A stretch of DNA of 64,000 nucleotides from Rhipidocladum racemiflorum (GCA_036346355.1 CM070580.1:23799374-23863373); one strand, 5' to 3'; counted from the stretch's first letter, positions 1-13,100 are shown. Notes: generated by a model not told the origin, from the letters alone. A program made the numbers and translations.

Positions 1-418
1 TTTGATCATGACGGTCCTTTGCCTTGTTACTTTGTTTGGGTTGGTAGTTGTCAGTCACCAGTACTAATAGTAGTATTGTGCGAGCTCACCCCTGAATTGT
101 AAAATGACATTATCTTACCTGGCGCGCTGGATTTCTACTATGCATATAGTGTAATTTCAGTATCCATAACTATGGTACTTGCCCATGCCATTTCTCAGCT
201 TTTGTTCAATATATGTTTGCTCATTGCAATCGGTGTTGCCAGCAACCAATGAACAATGATCGCTAAAGTAGTTTCCTTGTTGTACTTGGTTTCCTAGAAT
301 TCCTGTTCCCATTCTTGATGGACACGTGAAATTGCTGTTGCACTTTGAATTATCTGATTCACTGCTTGTGACTCAATAAATCGGATAGATTTCTGAGTGT
401 TTATCCTTGTTCTTCCAG

Positions 419-1097
419 CAAGCTTGCAGCTCATGAGACCCAGAAAAAGCAAGAGAAGGAAGAGGAGGAAGAGAAGCTGATGCTGCAAAAGTCTAAGGAG
501 CTGGACGCTTTTGATCAGCAGAATCATGGAGCCGTCCCCCAATACCATGATCGCAGCTGTTCCCAAGACAAGAATGGTTTTCATGGAGCAAACAGTGTGA
601 AGGTTACCTCCTTTGAAGAGGAAGCCCTCCGCAACATGAAGGCGTTCTGGCTTCCGTCAGCTACTCCTGAAGCTAATGTCAAGGTAGAGGCCCCCTCCAC
701 CGACACAATCTGCCCCGAGGGGCAGGAGAAGCTCAAGTTGAAATCGCTCTTTCCTATCTCTTTCACCGAGGAAAATGCTGACCAGAAGAACAAGAAGCCA
801 GTGGAGAAGAGCTACATGTGTCCCAGTTGCAAGTCCACTCTCACAAACACCATGTCCCTTGTGGCAATCAGCACCTGTGGCCATGTCTTCTGCAAGAAGT
901 GCTCCAACAAGTTCCTAGCAACAGATAAGGTCTGCTTGGTGTGCAACAAACCATGCAAAGAGAGGAATTTGGTTCCTTTGGAGAAAGGAGGAACTGGGTT
1001 CGCTGCACACGATGGCTGTTTAGAGGCAAGGGATTTCAAGCATTTAGGGAGTGGTTCTGGGCTAGGATTAGTGAGGCCTGCTCCAAAGAGTTACTAG
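419..1097 (+). CDS. CSU1: NOSIP/CSU1-type RING-finger E3 ligase, last exon (gene starts outside window)
   Basis: This is the 3'-terminal exon of a gene whose earlier exons lie before the window. An acceptor AG at 417-418 precedes an open frame running to TAG at 1095-1097, about 225 residues. It starts KLAAHETQKKQEK, a charged coiled-coil-like stretch rich in Glu and Lys. Near the C terminus is a RING/U-box-like domain: CPSC at about 825-840, CGH and CKKC at 870-905, and CLVC with a final Cys at 930-955. The tail is rich in Gly and Pro (LGSGSGLGLVRPAPKSY). This matches the plant homologues of nitric-oxide-synthase-interacting protein, known in Arabidopsis as COP1 SUPPRESSOR 1. From family knowledge, these proteins carry an N-terminal RING half as well, missing here, and act as ubiquitin ligases in light signalling. 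Assignment to the family is strong; the symbol is by homology from memory. Confidence 0.88.
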
Positions 1098-1856
1098 TCT
1101 TAAATTATTTTAGCTGTTGTATATTGCCTATGAGTTATCATGGTGTCATCAATATATGTAAACCTGGAAATTTTGTTTCAACGGTTCGGTATATTTGCGA
1201 ACAGTTTGGTCTGGAGCAATTGTGGCAAAATCTGTTTGGTTGCAGACTGATGAATTGTCTACCAAGTTCCCTTGCGCGCTTGACTGGCATAATCAAATAA
1301 TCAATTATCTTTGTTGTTACATTGGAGCTGTTGAACGAACGTTATATCACAAGGCATGTTTAAACATGTATCTCATGGTCTCATAACAAAAGAGCAGAAT
1401 TTATTTTCTGCGACATCATGCTTTGTCCAGAAATTCAGAGCTAGAGCATGACTTAATGGAAAGCATTGTAAAACATCCCTGCAAGGCAGGATGGCGGTTG
1501 TAAATGGAGAAGCAGCTATCCTAGTCCACGGGAGATATTAGATGGTGAAAAAGAGCAGATAGTCCCGACTTATCTCAGACAGGGGGAACTAAATCTGATA
1601 AGAGTTACGATTTATCCATCAGAAGGGAATGAATGGTCCCTTTTTGTCAGCCAGTGCTGAGTACAAGACAAAGAACCAAAATGTTCTAGTAAGGATAAAG
1701 GGAATGCTGACTTGGCTGCCTTGGCCTCCACCCACACACTCACCACTTGGAAAAACCAGCGAGACACGGTCCAGCAGCAATGGATAACTAACCAAGTTGG
1801 GGTAGGCCGACAGAACGCTTACTTTCTTCAGGTTCAGGGCTCCACTGAAGGTTAAA
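1098..1856. other. Intergenic region between CSU1-like and PPL1-like genes
   Basis: This 760-bp stretch holds the 3' UTR of the upstream gene and the promoter and 5' UTR of the downstream gene, both on the + strand. Small open frames here do not resemble known proteins and have no splice continuity with either gene. I see no transposon ends. Confidence 0.6.
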
Positions 1857-3340
1857 ATGGCAAGCCTGCAGAGTTTGATCTGCTCCGTTTCCAAACAAGT
1901 ATGTGCTCGAGCCCTCTCCTCATTTGTTTTCTCAAATTTGTTCCCCTTCGGTTTCGACCAGTAACCACTCCAACTTGGTGTTTGTTTCAGCTGGTTGCGC
2001 CGAACTGTACGGTTTCTGCCAGGCTGAATGGGGTTCCTCCATCGGTTGCCAATGCAAGCTCGAGCGAAGCATCCTCGGATGAGAAGAGTAATTCCTTTGT
2101 GTTGCTAGTCTCGATGTATATTTTACGGCTGACAAAATTTTGTTCATTCAATGTCTCTTCATCCTATAGATGTCACTAGGAGGAGAATAGCTTTGCTTGG
2201 TGCTGGAGCATTAGCCACTGGCCTACTGAAGAGCAGTCCTGCAGTTGCTCAAGGTAACGGCCATTTTAACTGCCCCTGCTGTTTTGTTTTCAGTGCTCTA
2301 GACGGTATGTCCAACTTCTCAGGTAGCCTTATTATTATTCTTTGATCTGATACTAACCGAAGTTCTTCCTAGATTCCAGATGTACCGAAGAACTACAATT
2401 CCTATGTTGATGCGAAAGATGGATATTCATACCTCTACCCAGCTGATTGGAGGGTAGGTTGCCATGTTACTACATTAGCCTTCAATAGCAGCAATTCAGA
2501 TGCATGCAACTTTTTTTTTGTTTAGGGGAAGAGCCTATTGGATGTATGCGTTCCATAATGCTTTTGTTTGCGCGTCGCATGTTAGGATTTCGACTTCTTG
2601 GGGCATGATTCAGCATTCAAAGATCGTAATCTGGCGCTTCAGTGTGTCCGTGTGGGCTTCATCCCTACTGAGAAAACCGACATTCGTGACCTAGGTCCAA
2701 TGGACGAGGCAGGCTTTCCTTTGATTCCCTGCATTTTCCTGTCTGTGTAAACAGTTTTCTTATCTTTCCTTGGCTTTCTTCTGACCATTTATTCATGCTC
2801 CACAAGGCAATCTTCAATCTGGTGAACAATGTTTACGCTGCCCCAAATCAAATACCAACGATCTATGACATGCAAGAGGTTTGCCATTTTGTTCCTTGCT
2901 TGCAATCATTAGTTATATGCGTTAACCGGCCACAGGATTGCTGCAGCAAAGCTCAGTGGTTCAGTTGGGGGCGCATTTGATTTCATTAGAATGGGTACAA
3001 ACAGCACTGCAAAAATAAGCAATTTACTGTACTATTATTGGCAGCGTACGGTGGATGGCAAGAACTACTGGACATTTGAGTATGATCTGGAGTCCCCGGG
3101 CTATGGCGTATCAGCATTTGCCACGGTTGCCATTGGAAACGGTATGATGTCCCCAAACTACAGAATCATGAAGAAATATAATGGTTTTGATCGTTCGTTT
3201 CCCTCTGAAAAAGAAAGAAAGATGTGCTGTTACCAGGACGGTACTACACGCTGATTGTGACTGCGAACGAGCGGCGATGGAGCAGGCTGCGTAATAAACT
3301 CAAAATCGTCGCGGACTCCTTCAAGCTCTCAGATATATAA
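1857..3340 (+). CDS. PPL1: PsbP-like protein 1 (thylakoid lumen, PSII repair)
   Basis: Eight exons: 1857-1898, 1991-2087, 2170-2253, 2380-2453, 2586-2708, 2807-2878, 3045-3141 and 3237-3340. They join in frame to 230 residues, the length I recall for Arabidopsis PPL1. The first ~45 residues look like a chloroplast transit peptide. They are followed by a twin-arginine lumen signal (TRRRIALLGAGALATGL, cleavage near AVAQ). The rest is a PsbP domain, with conserved blocks YSYLYPADW, HDSAFKDR, VGFIPTEKTDI, AAPNQIPTIYDM, NYWTFEYDL and TANERRW. Family knowledge: PPL1 helps repair photodamaged photosystem II in the thylakoid lumen. All donors are GT except exon 5, which ends in a GC donor at 2709. 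The frame is open throughout, so the gene looks functional. Other PsbP-domain proteins (PPD family) are less similar at the C terminus. The next gene, ABCB20, converges on it from the other strand. Confidence 0.88.
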
Positions 3341-4150
3341 ACGCATGATGCGATTGCTGGCTTGTCGACTGGACGTCTCATGATACGATTCCTGCAGAGA
3401 AATGGCAATGCCCTAGTGTTCCCAGTAATGTATTATTCCCTTTTCGACATGGATTCCATTTCCAAGTCAGATGTGTAATTCGTTTTGTGGTCTGGTCCAT
3501 GCGTGCACCCGTGGCGAGATGAGCTCCGGCTCCGGCATCCGTGGATCGAAAGGGGGTTTCTGGTTTGCGGCTGACTATGTTTGCTTAAAATTTATATTTC
3601 AGGTCGGACGTGCTTTTGTGGCTCAATGGGTCTTTAGCATAGGTTTCACTAAGGGGACTTTATAGAAAATGAGAGCCTTATCGTGCATGCTGGTACTAAC
3701 ACATACGGCACAACCGCGCAACAAATATTTCAGCAGAGGATATATCAAAAGAACATTATTTTCGATGATGGATCATTGTTTTTAATGCACTGCCTTCACC
3801 GTAAGAAAGAAACAATGTTTCAAAAATACATCTTCCACGAAGATGTTTACGTGTCATGCATGTGTCCATGTAGAAAATGACGAACTCGATCGTGGGATGA
3901 TGTTTCCGCTATTTCGGTCAAGAAGAAAATAATTTACATAGTAACAATCCCCACATCGAGCAATCGTAGGCAGTAGCGGCAATGCATCGGAGCGAAGGGT
4001 TCTAGTGGGATCAAGGAGGCGAAGGGGGACTACATGAGGATGCTGACCAAGGTGCAAGCAACAATGAGGAAGAGGATGCTGACCTAAAGCAGAGTAAGTT
4101 TCAGCTGTCGTTGGGTTGGGGAAAGAGGATGGCAGGTGTAGGAGCCAAAG
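3341..4150. other. 3' flank of PPL1 and intergenic sequence
   Basis: This 0.8-kb stretch contains the PPL1 3' UTR (a GTAATGTATTATTCCC tract near 3425 could hold the poly(A) site) and unassigned sequence. A first partial copy of the word GGAGCCAAAGAGGAGCC at 4141-4157 resembles the start of the tandem duplication that follows. Confidence 0.5.
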
Positions 4151-5327
4151 AGGAGCCACTGCCGCAGGAACCAAAGAGGAGCTTCTAGTGTCATTGAGCC
4201 TCAAATTCACCGTAGTAGCCGCTCAGCCGATCTTCGTCTTCAGCGGGGCGAAGTGCAAATCAAGGAATCTGGGCGACTGAGGAAGGTGTCCAACTGAGAA
4301 ATTTGAATTTTAGGGTAAAAAAATATTTTACATCCAGGGATGACGTTTCTTTTGCCCCCTTAATGGAATCATTGTTTCTCGGAGCCATAACGGAAAAAAT
4401 GTTATGTATTTGTGAGACAATGATATTTAGTCCGTCATGGCTCCAAAAAACAATGCTTTCTTTAAGGCCTCGGTTTAGTACGGTTCCAGATTCTAGTAGA
4501 AACGAAAATGGTTCTAGCTTCTTGGTAGAAACGTTTCAGGTAGAATTATAATCACTTTCTGCAAACCGTTTGGTACGGTTCCAGTTTCTAGTAGAAACGG
4601 GGTTGAGGGTGATTCAACCACGGAGTGGAAAAAGAAGAAACGTTCCGAGGAGAATCGTTCCGAGTTTTAGCCCGTTTAGCTGGGTTTCTCCCAGATTCTA
4701 GTAGAAACAGCTCGGTTCCAAGTTGCCCAACAGGAGCCACTGCCGCAGGAACCAAAGAGGAGCTTCTAGTGTCATTGAGCCTCAAATTCACCGTAGTAAC
4801 CGCTCAGCCGATCTTCGTCTTCAGCGGGGCGAAGTGCAAATCAAGGAATCTGGGCGACTGAGGAAGGTGTCCAACTGAGAAATTTGAATTTTAGGGTAAA
4901 AAAATATTTTACATCCAGGGATGACGTTTCTTTTGCCCCCTTAATGGAATCATTGTTTCTCGGAGCCATAACGGAAAAAATGTTATGTATTTGTGAGACA
5001 ATGATATTTAGTCCGTCATGGCTCCAAAAAACAATACTTTCTTTAAGGCCTCGTTTAGTACGGTTCCAGATTCTAGTAGAAACGAAAATGGTTCTAGCTT
5101 CTTGGTAGAAACGTTTCAGGTAGAATTATAATCACTTTCTGTAAACCGTTTGGTACGGTTCCAGATTCTAGTAGAAACTAATAGAGACGGGGTTGAGGGT
5201 GATTCAGCCACAGAGTGGAAAAAGAAGAAACGTTCCGAGGAGAATCGTTCCGAGTTTTAGCCCGTTTGGCTGGGTTTCTCCCAGATTCTAGTAGAAACAG
5301 ATCGGTTCCAAGTTGCCCAACAGGGCC
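4151..5327. repeat. 580-bp tandem direct duplication
   Basis: The sequence from AGGAGCCACTGCCGCAGG at 4151 recurs at 4731 with a period of 580 bp. The two units are nearly identical and differ by scattered single bases and small indels. Each unit contains the same unassigned sequence followed by a Tourist-like MITE. The first unit is cut at its 3' end: the MITE terminus CAGGGCC is replaced by CAGGAGCC, the start of unit 2. The second unit retains the full MITE end at 5321-5327. Confidence 0.9.
5047..5327. mobile_element. Tourist-like (PIF/Harbinger) MITE, with truncated duplicate at 4466-4733
   Basis: Ends are GGCCTCGTTTAGTACGG and, in reverse complement, GGCCCTGTTGGGCAACTTGG, flanked by TAA at 5044-5046 and 5328-5330. 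A 3-bp TAA target duplication with GGCC-type ends is characteristic of Tourist elements. The word AGATTCTAGTAGAAAC occurs several times inside. The other copy, 4466-4733, arose through the 580-bp tandem duplication and lacks its final bases, so it is not an independent insertion. Confidence 0.7.
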
Positions 5328-6249
5328 TAAGAGTGGAGAGAAACAACCTCTTTGAATCTAAACTATTGTTTTTCCCTAAAAATCAAATTCTCCACCTCAT
5401 CACCTTCCTGTTGGGTCGAGGATACGATTAGAGGGAGGTGAATAGGCGTTTTAGAAATCTTCTTTAGCGAGATACGCTCTAATCAACTCTATGCCAAAAT
5501 CAAAACAATATGTGGAAGCGAGTAATTACGGTTTTAACAATTAAGGCCTAAAACAATTAGCCTCACTTGTGCACTAACTAATTAAGTTTCTAAATAAGAA
5601 TTGCTATACTAATCAAGCAAGCAAGAATAGACAATTCTAAATACAATCAAGCAATTGATAATAATATAATAAAATAAATGCTTGAAATTAAAGAGACAAG
5701 TTACTTTTCCCCATGGTTTCAGAGACTTACTGGTCTCCCCTAATCCATGTTGAGGCAACCCAACTCCTTGAACCGGCTCCGCACTTGAGCACCCACCTCG
5801 ATTCCACTAATGGTAGCACCTTCACCCTTCCGGATAGGCGTGCTCTGGCCTTCACAAACTTTACTGGGCCTTCTCACAACGTTCGTTGTGAGCTCACGAA
5901 CATGACGTCTCCTAATGTCGTTTAAGAGACGGCAACCTCCATGAGTAACACGTCGAGCTTTCTCGCTCGAGCTTCATATAACGCAATACATGCGCTCCGA
6001 TGACCACCTAAGTGCAACACATGCACTTAGGATTCTCCTCAAGTGCAATACATGCACAATGAGGATCTCAACCTCTCCTAATTGCAACACATGCAATTAG
6101 GGCTCACTCTTAGCTCAAAAAATAATCTGGAGAAGGCAACATATACACACAACTTTCACAAACACTCCACAAGAGCAGCAACATCAAATGCCAGCCTTCG
6201 GCATGCTTTTATAGCCCCACACAAAAACTAGCCGTTGGGGGGGGGCAAT

Positions 6250-6760
6250 TGGGGAAAACTCAACAAAACGCGGTACTACCGACGGTAAAAGCCCGGTAGT
6301 ACCGACCTTTGGCCAATGGCTACAAAACTAGCCGTTGCACAGAAAACTCGGTACTACCGACGGTAGTACCGGGCTCCAAGGCCGTTAGCTCCGATTTTCA
6401 AACTCTGCATTTTCGCGCTCTTTGTAAAATAGCTACCGGCTATTAGTTTCTGGTACTACCGCACCTCCGATAGTACCGCTCAAAACTTCGGTAGCTCTGA
6501 CTTTCAAATTAGAGAAAAACACGTGCTTCTGAAAAATAACCACTGCACTTCATGAGCAGTACTATTGACCTCCGGTAGTACTGATTTTAACATAGCGGTA
6601 GTATCAGCCTCCAGATTCAGACAAACACCACATTTTTTTCTGAAAAAGCTACCGCTCAAACGAGCGGTAGTACTTATAAGCAGTAGTACCGACGCTCATA
6701 CAACGGTACTACCGACTATAAGCCTGCGGTAGTGCCGACCTCAGGAGAAAATCCAGATTT
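6250..6760 (-). repeat. Array of CGGTAGTACCG-type near-palindromes in the LTR U3
   Basis: More than ten copies of the 11-bp palindromic word CGGTAGTACCG, or close variants such as CGGTACTACCG and AGCGGTAGTA, are spread over 500 bp. Read on the minus strand they lie just upstream of the motif AACGGCTAGTTTT and the TATA box. Spacing is irregular, so this is neither a simple satellite nor a CRISPR array. Confidence 0.8.
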
Positions 6761-7175
6761 TTGTTAAAATCTTTTCTCCAAACTTTCAAAGAATGATTTT
6801 TTGAGCCATGTGAGGATCAACACACGATCACTATACTTTGCAAAACAAATTTGCAAATGTTCATCACATGCTCTTAAGAATTATATTTAAACTTCAACTT
6901 ATTTGCAAATAGCAATTAAACCATTTATGCTTGACCATTCTCTTTTTGCAACACATGCAAAAAGCCTAGCTCCAAGCAAATCACAAATCAAACTCAAGTG
7001 CATGAGCTCTCTAATTGCTACACATGCAATTCACTAGCTCCATGCAACCAATTAAGCTAAAGTGCATAAGCTATCTCTCTTTTGTAACACATGCAAATCC
7101 ATAGCTTTACATTGGTTGCTGCAAACAATTTGAAATGTCTGCCCCAGGAGCGCCGAACCCCAAGCTTCGCAGCCC

Positions 7176-8600
7176 TTGCGCCCACGCCTTCCTCCCACAG
7201 ATCTGGCTGCTCCCGCCTCTCAGACACCACTTCTCCCCCCAGATCCCTCACCTCACCGCCTTCCGACTGGTTCCCCCGTCCCATTTCAACCTTTCCAACT
7301 ACCTTTTGTCTCATCGCCGGAGCGGTTGTCCTGGAGCTCCGATGAGGAAGAGGAGGATCTGGTTGCAGATTCGCCGACCCCAGTTGTCCAAGTTTCGGCA
7401 GGCTTGTTGCTAGCTCCAGCTGACCAGAAGAACAATCTCTCTCCCGTGCCATCTACCAAGGAGCCCTTAGACCAAGGTCCCCATCAATGCAGACTCCTCA
7501 GAGATCCAGTTGCTTTCAAAGCGGCCAACAACCACTCGTCCCCGACAGAAGATCTCCAGGGTAGGGCACTCAATGCAAATCCCCCGACCCTGACCGTTGT
7601 CCCGCTGCGGGACTCCAAATCTGGGTGGACTCAGGTAAAAGGGAAGTACTTCTGGAGAAAGGAAAGGAGGGCAGACCGTCTTAATTCCCCTTCGCCCGGT
7701 AGGTCGAAGATTCAATTCGCAAAGCTCTTTAAGTCCCAAACCAAAGGAAAATGCTACCGGTGCCTTGCCCCCGACCACTTCGTCTCCAGCTGCCGTGACC
7801 CCCCTCGGTGCCTTCTCTGTCCAACCGCGCACTCCAAGCTCCCGGTCGCCAACGGTAAGATGGCTCGCCCGGCTAGAGAAGACCTGATGTGGAGAGGACG
7901 ATGGGAGGATGTACAGGCGCCTCCTCCCAGGCCGGGAGATCCTCACCTCAGGCCGGACCAGGTTGTGCGTCGTTTTGCCCCACGAGCAGAAGTGGTGCTT
8001 GCTTCTGACAGGGACTTCACCAGATTTGCAGTTCAGCTTCTTATCTTAGGGGACCATGAGACCAACATTTGGCAGGTTCAACGGATTCTAGCAGACCATT
8101 ATCGAGTGAACAGGGCTGATTTCAATGTGGCTGTTAGCTCCGATAGGTCGTACTTCATCAGATATAGCACCTATGAACTTAAGTCTGAGTTGCTCGAGGA
8201 TTCAAGGTTCGAGTGCGATGACATCAGCTTCAAGGTGCTCCCTTGGACTCGCTTCGTCCAAGCGGAGGCGGCTCAGCCTAGATTCAAAGCGAGAATCTGC
8301 CTTGAGGGTCTTCCGCACCATGCCTGGACAGTTCAGGTAGCTTCCTCGCTGCTTTGTGATGTCGGGGTGGTCATCCCCATCATCGAGGAGCCGGCCAATG
8401 AAAAGGAGACGGCCAATGAAAAGGAGACGGCCTGTCTCAACGTGTGGCTTTGGGTGGATGACGTCAACTCCATCCCCAAGGTTGCTAGACTGTGTATTCA
8501 GGAGCTTTATAGCTCTGACTCGCCGCCTTCGCATTTCCCTAAGATAGGCATCGAGCGGTTCCAGCCGCAAGTGAGACCCCCCTACTTGTCTAACATATAA
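7176..8600 (+). pseudogene. LINE ORF1 (nucleic-acid-binding, CCHC zinc knuckle)
   Basis: An open frame of 474 codons forms the first half of the LINE. A Pro/Ser-rich N-terminal third with an acidic run (SSDEEEEDL) is followed by a zinc knuckle at 7755-7790: CYRCLAPDHFVSSC, the CX2CX4HX4C pattern. After it comes a region like the DUF4283 domain of plant LINE ORF1 proteins (VVLASDRDFTRFAVQLL and onward). From family knowledge, ORF1p binds the LINE RNA and helps target-primed reverse transcription. An 18-bp direct repeat (GCCAATGAAAAGGAGACG, twice from about 8395) gives PANEKETANEKET in the protein. The frame closes at 8598-8600, and recognisable coding traces continue in other frames to about 9770, so the original protein was longer and a frameshift has occurred. 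The true start may lie at the ATG at 7135 in another frame. Confidence 0.75.
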
Positions 8601-10179
8601 GATACTTATTCACCTTGCTCAGGTCCTGGACTTCGACCCCCCGGAGGAGCCCGCGTCGCAGGGCTGGCAGGGGAGTCCGGGCCACAGTGCTGCAAGCGGC
8701 GAGATGTCAGCCGCGTCTTCTAATGAGGAGTGGCCAAAGAAGCATTGCTTCGCTTGGAGCTTGGGTGTGGCAGATGGCGTGACACAAAGGCGTGCATCCG
8801 TACATCAGCGCCTTGCGTTCCGTGATAGGGACAGATCGCCACCGCAGGGACCAGGCCAAAGGAGAAACTCGGGCTGGGATGTCCCGCCGCATCGGGCCCT
8901 TTTCCCCAGGCGATAGCAGCCTTCGGTGGCAGGCAATCCTCAATATGACTCCAAGCACTCACATTCTGCCAATACAAGAAGGTCGCAACAGTTGGGGATG
9001 ACACGTTCACACTGCGGTGAGGCAAACACACAACAACTAGGGAGAGGACGGCCATCTTCGCACGACAAACCTCTTGCGAGAGAAAGAACCAGGTCGCCTT
9101 TTAGGAGGATTTATTCACAGGTCGAGTCTTCCATTGCTAATCTTAGTCTTCACAACAATTTAACGCTACAGGACAAACCGTTTAATTCAGACACTGCACG
9201 ATACAAGGGTCACTCTCCAAACCCCTGTTCCAATGATCTGGTGCATTTTCAAGACTCTCATTTGACACAGTCCCCGCAGGTCGTGTTACTTCAGGAGTTG
9301 CGCATCGATCCAATGCTATAGGAGGAGCAGATCCAGGACCTTGCAGTCCCGGTGGATAAAGTCTTTGTCGGGCAGCCTTCACAGGAGGACTTGGCAGCTA
9401 ACCCGACTATTGCTTTTGCTCAGGAAATCAAAGACCAAGCTGGTAGAACACCTATCGTAGACACAAGCGCCGCAACATCCAAAAGCAAGGGGAGAACGTA
9501 TAACCTACCAGCGATGTAGCACCCGACTGGCTAGCAAGGCTCTTCCCAAGATGTCAGCAACCGAGCAGGCACAGTTTCACCTTGCCAAAAAACTGGGTTT
9601 GCTGTCGGAGGGAGCTCACTTGGATGATAGCGCGCTGCGCAAGTACCTGGCCATCTTCGACAAGTCATTGACCCCGGAAGCCTTACAGGCTTTCGATCAG
9701 TTGGCCGGGATCTCATCACCATTAGATCTTGCAGCTGCCACCGGCGTGGCGGCCTGGGACGTCCAACCACCATAGAAGTGGAGGCTTACAGCCTTAGTAT
9801 TCCAATGTTGACCCCTTTCCAAGGAATGATCAAACTTTTGTTCTTTTGGTCCGGTCCAGGTTGCTGTCAAATTAACCTGGGACTGTGGTACCTTTCTTTA
9901 CTGATCTTTTGGTTGCCTTCCCGGGATCCCGGTTTAGTAATCGTAACTGGTCTACTTATCCTGCTTTCTGGTGCCCTTTTGGAATATGCTTTGTTGTTGT
10001 CCTAAAGCCGCAGATTGGGGACCGCGTCATTCTGCCTCCTACTTGGCGTGTTCTGAGGTACACGTTGACCACTTCCGTGCATGGTAACTCCCGGTTGTTT
10101 TGGCATGTAAGTCTCCCAGCTTCTAAAACCCTGTGCCGAAGGGAGCAGTTCTTAGCCCATCCTTGAATGCTGACTGCAA

Positions 10180-13100
10180 AATCCTAAGTTGGAATGTACG
10201 GGGTTTAAACTTGCCGGCCAAAACGGCATTAATCAGGGACTTAATATAGTAAACTAGAGCAAATGTGGTTTGCTTACAGGAAACAAAACTTCAGGTTATT
10301 TCTATTGACATTGTAACTGAAACCCTCGGTTCAGCTTTCAAAAACAATTTTGTCTTCCTCCCTGCGACAAGATTGAGAGGTGGTATCCTTCTGGCTTGCT
10401 CCGACCAATACTTCACTATTTCCCAGGGACAGCAAACCTCAGACACGACCTCGGCAGTCCTAAACGACACCTCCTCCAATTGTGCTTGGTCTTGCACAGG
10501 TGTCTACGGGCCTCAGTCCGAGGCTGAAAAGATTGCGTTCCTCCAAGAGATTGCACAGCTGCAGACCTCCATGTTGTCGCATTGGCTGGTCTTAGGTGAT
10601 TTTAATATGATTTATCAAGCCGCGGACAAGAATAATGGAAATCTCAACAGAAGGATCATGCTTAGGTTCAGGAACATGCTAAATATCACTCAGCTTAAAG
10701 AACTCAGGTTATTAGGTAGGAAATTCACCTGGGCAGCAGGAACCGCGGTGTCAACGCAAACCAGAATAGACATATTCTTTGCTTCCACGAATTGGGACAT
10801 ATTATACCTGAATTGAACTCTACAAACGTTGTCATCTACCATTTCAGATCATTGTCCTCTGCTGTTGAATTACTGTCCGATTAAGCAGCACATAGCCTTT
10901 CGTTTTGAGGCTTTATGGACAAGGATGCCCGGCTTAGCTGACATGGTTCAGGGAGCCTGGTCCAAGCCGGTGGGCGCCTTCAACCCTTACAGGCGCTTCC
11001 ATGTAAAGCTCATCAGAACGGCCAAAGCGCTACGCTGCTGGAGCCGAAACCTACTGGGAGACTTACAATTACAGATGGACATTGCAAAAGAGTTAATCTT
11101 TCGCTTCGACAAAGCACAAGAGGAGAGATTACTTGTCACCCATGAAAAGAGCTTAATTACACAGCTAAAGGCTCGGCTCTTGGGTTTGGCGGCAGTCAAC
11201 AGGCTACGCCTTAAGCAAAGAGCCAGATTGGCTTGGATCAAGGAGGGAGATGCTAATTCTAAATTCTTCCACTTAAAAATAAATGGGCGAAAACGTCGGA
11301 GCCATATAGCTTCCCTCGCCTCTAATGAAGGGTTGGCGACATTCGAACACGAAAAGTAGGAGGTCATCCTCAGCTACTTCTCTCGGCTTTTAGGACACAG
11401 AAAGTAGAGACAACACTCTTTAAACTGGTCCATCCTCCAGTTGCCACAGGTGGACCTTTCCAGCTTGAATGAAGCAATTCAATCTCATGAGATAAAAAGA
11501 GCAGTGTTCTCGATGCCGCAGGAAAAAGGCCCAGGACCAGACGGTTTCACTGGAGGCTTCTTTGTCGCTTGCTGGAACATAATAAAAGAGGTCCTTCTTG
11601 CTGCTGCAGACTTCTTCTTTCAGGGCCACATGAACTATCTCCAACTCCTTAATTCGGCGAGAGTCGTTCTACTTCCAAAAAAACAGGAGGTTGTCTCAGT
11701 TTTGGATTACAGGCCCATAAGTCTAATTCATAGTTTTGCTAAAATCATCTCAAAGGTGCTCACCAACAGACTTGGCCCTCACCTTCATGCTCTGGTTTCT
11801 TCAAATCAAAACGCCTTCATAAGAGGAAGAACAATTCATGACAGCTTCATGATAGTGAAAAACACCCTTTCAGAACTTCACAAAAAGAAGCGACCTTCAG
11901 TCTTCATCAAGCTTGACTTAACCAAAGCTTTCGACTAGGTTAGTTGGGAATTTCTTTTGGAGATGTTACAGAACTTTGGTTTTGGACAACGCTGGAGAGA
12001 TTGGATATCGATCTTACTCTCCACGACTAGGTCCAGGGTCCTTTTGAATGGCAACCCAGGAAAGTCCTTCGAGCATAGGCGAGGCCTTCGTCAAGGTGAC
12101 CCTCTATCACCGTTGCTTTTCACCCTGGCACTAGAGCCACTACTGCTCCTCTGGTCGGCCGCGGCACACAGGGAGCTCCTCAAGCCGATCTCGCATAGAC
12201 CGGTGCAAAGTTGCATTTCTTTTTATGCAGATGACATTGCATTATTCCTTAATCCGGAGGAGCAGGAGATCGAGATGCTGAACGTCACCCTACAGGTCTT
12301 CGGAGAGGCTTCGGGGCTCATCACTAACATAAACAAGTCATAAATATTTCCAGTAGCGTGTGATGCAGGACAATTGCAAAATATGTTGCAAAATTTCCCC
12401 GCAAAGGTTCAAAGCTTCCTGGCAAAATATCTTGGACTACCACTGAGGCCAACTGCATTGCGAAAGGTAGACATTCAACCGCTAATTGACAAGATCGCTC
12501 GAATGATGGCAGGTTGGAAAGGGACCTTACTCTCAAGAGCGGGTAGGTTGGTGCTGGCAGGAGCGATTCTTTCCGCCATCCCGGTCTACTTCCTCACAGC
12601 TTTTAGATACCCAAGTGGGCGACTAAAATAATTGACAGAATGCGAAGGAATTTCCTCTGGAAAAGTGATGAAAACTGTAGCTCAGGACACTGCCTCGTCA
12701 ACTAGACAAGAGTGTGTCGTCCGAAGGTCCTGGGCGGACTAGGCATTCTACACATTGCCTCATTTGGGAGAGCCCTCAGGCAACGGTGGCTTTGGCGCCA
12801 GTGGAAGGATGAACGAACAATGTGGGAAAGTACGGCTCTAACTTCCAATAAGGCAGACTGTGCACTCTTTGACGCAAGTACGAGGATCGTATTAGGGAAT
12901 GGGGAGACGGCAAGATTCTGGACAAATAAATGGCTGCAGGGAGCCATGCCAAAGGATTTAGCACCTTTGTGCTACAGGTTGGTAACCAGGAGAAACAAAT
13001 CAGTGAAATAGGAGTTAATGAACAACAATTGTATGATACCCTTATGGAAAATCAATTCCCAACAACTTTCAGAATTCCTGGCTCTTTGGAGTCGGTTGCA

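Noticed and set aside
6250..6760. Repeats that could be mistaken for a CRISPR-like array
   Set aside because: Words are 10-12 bp, irregularly spaced, in a plant LTR; no uniform spacers and no cas genes.
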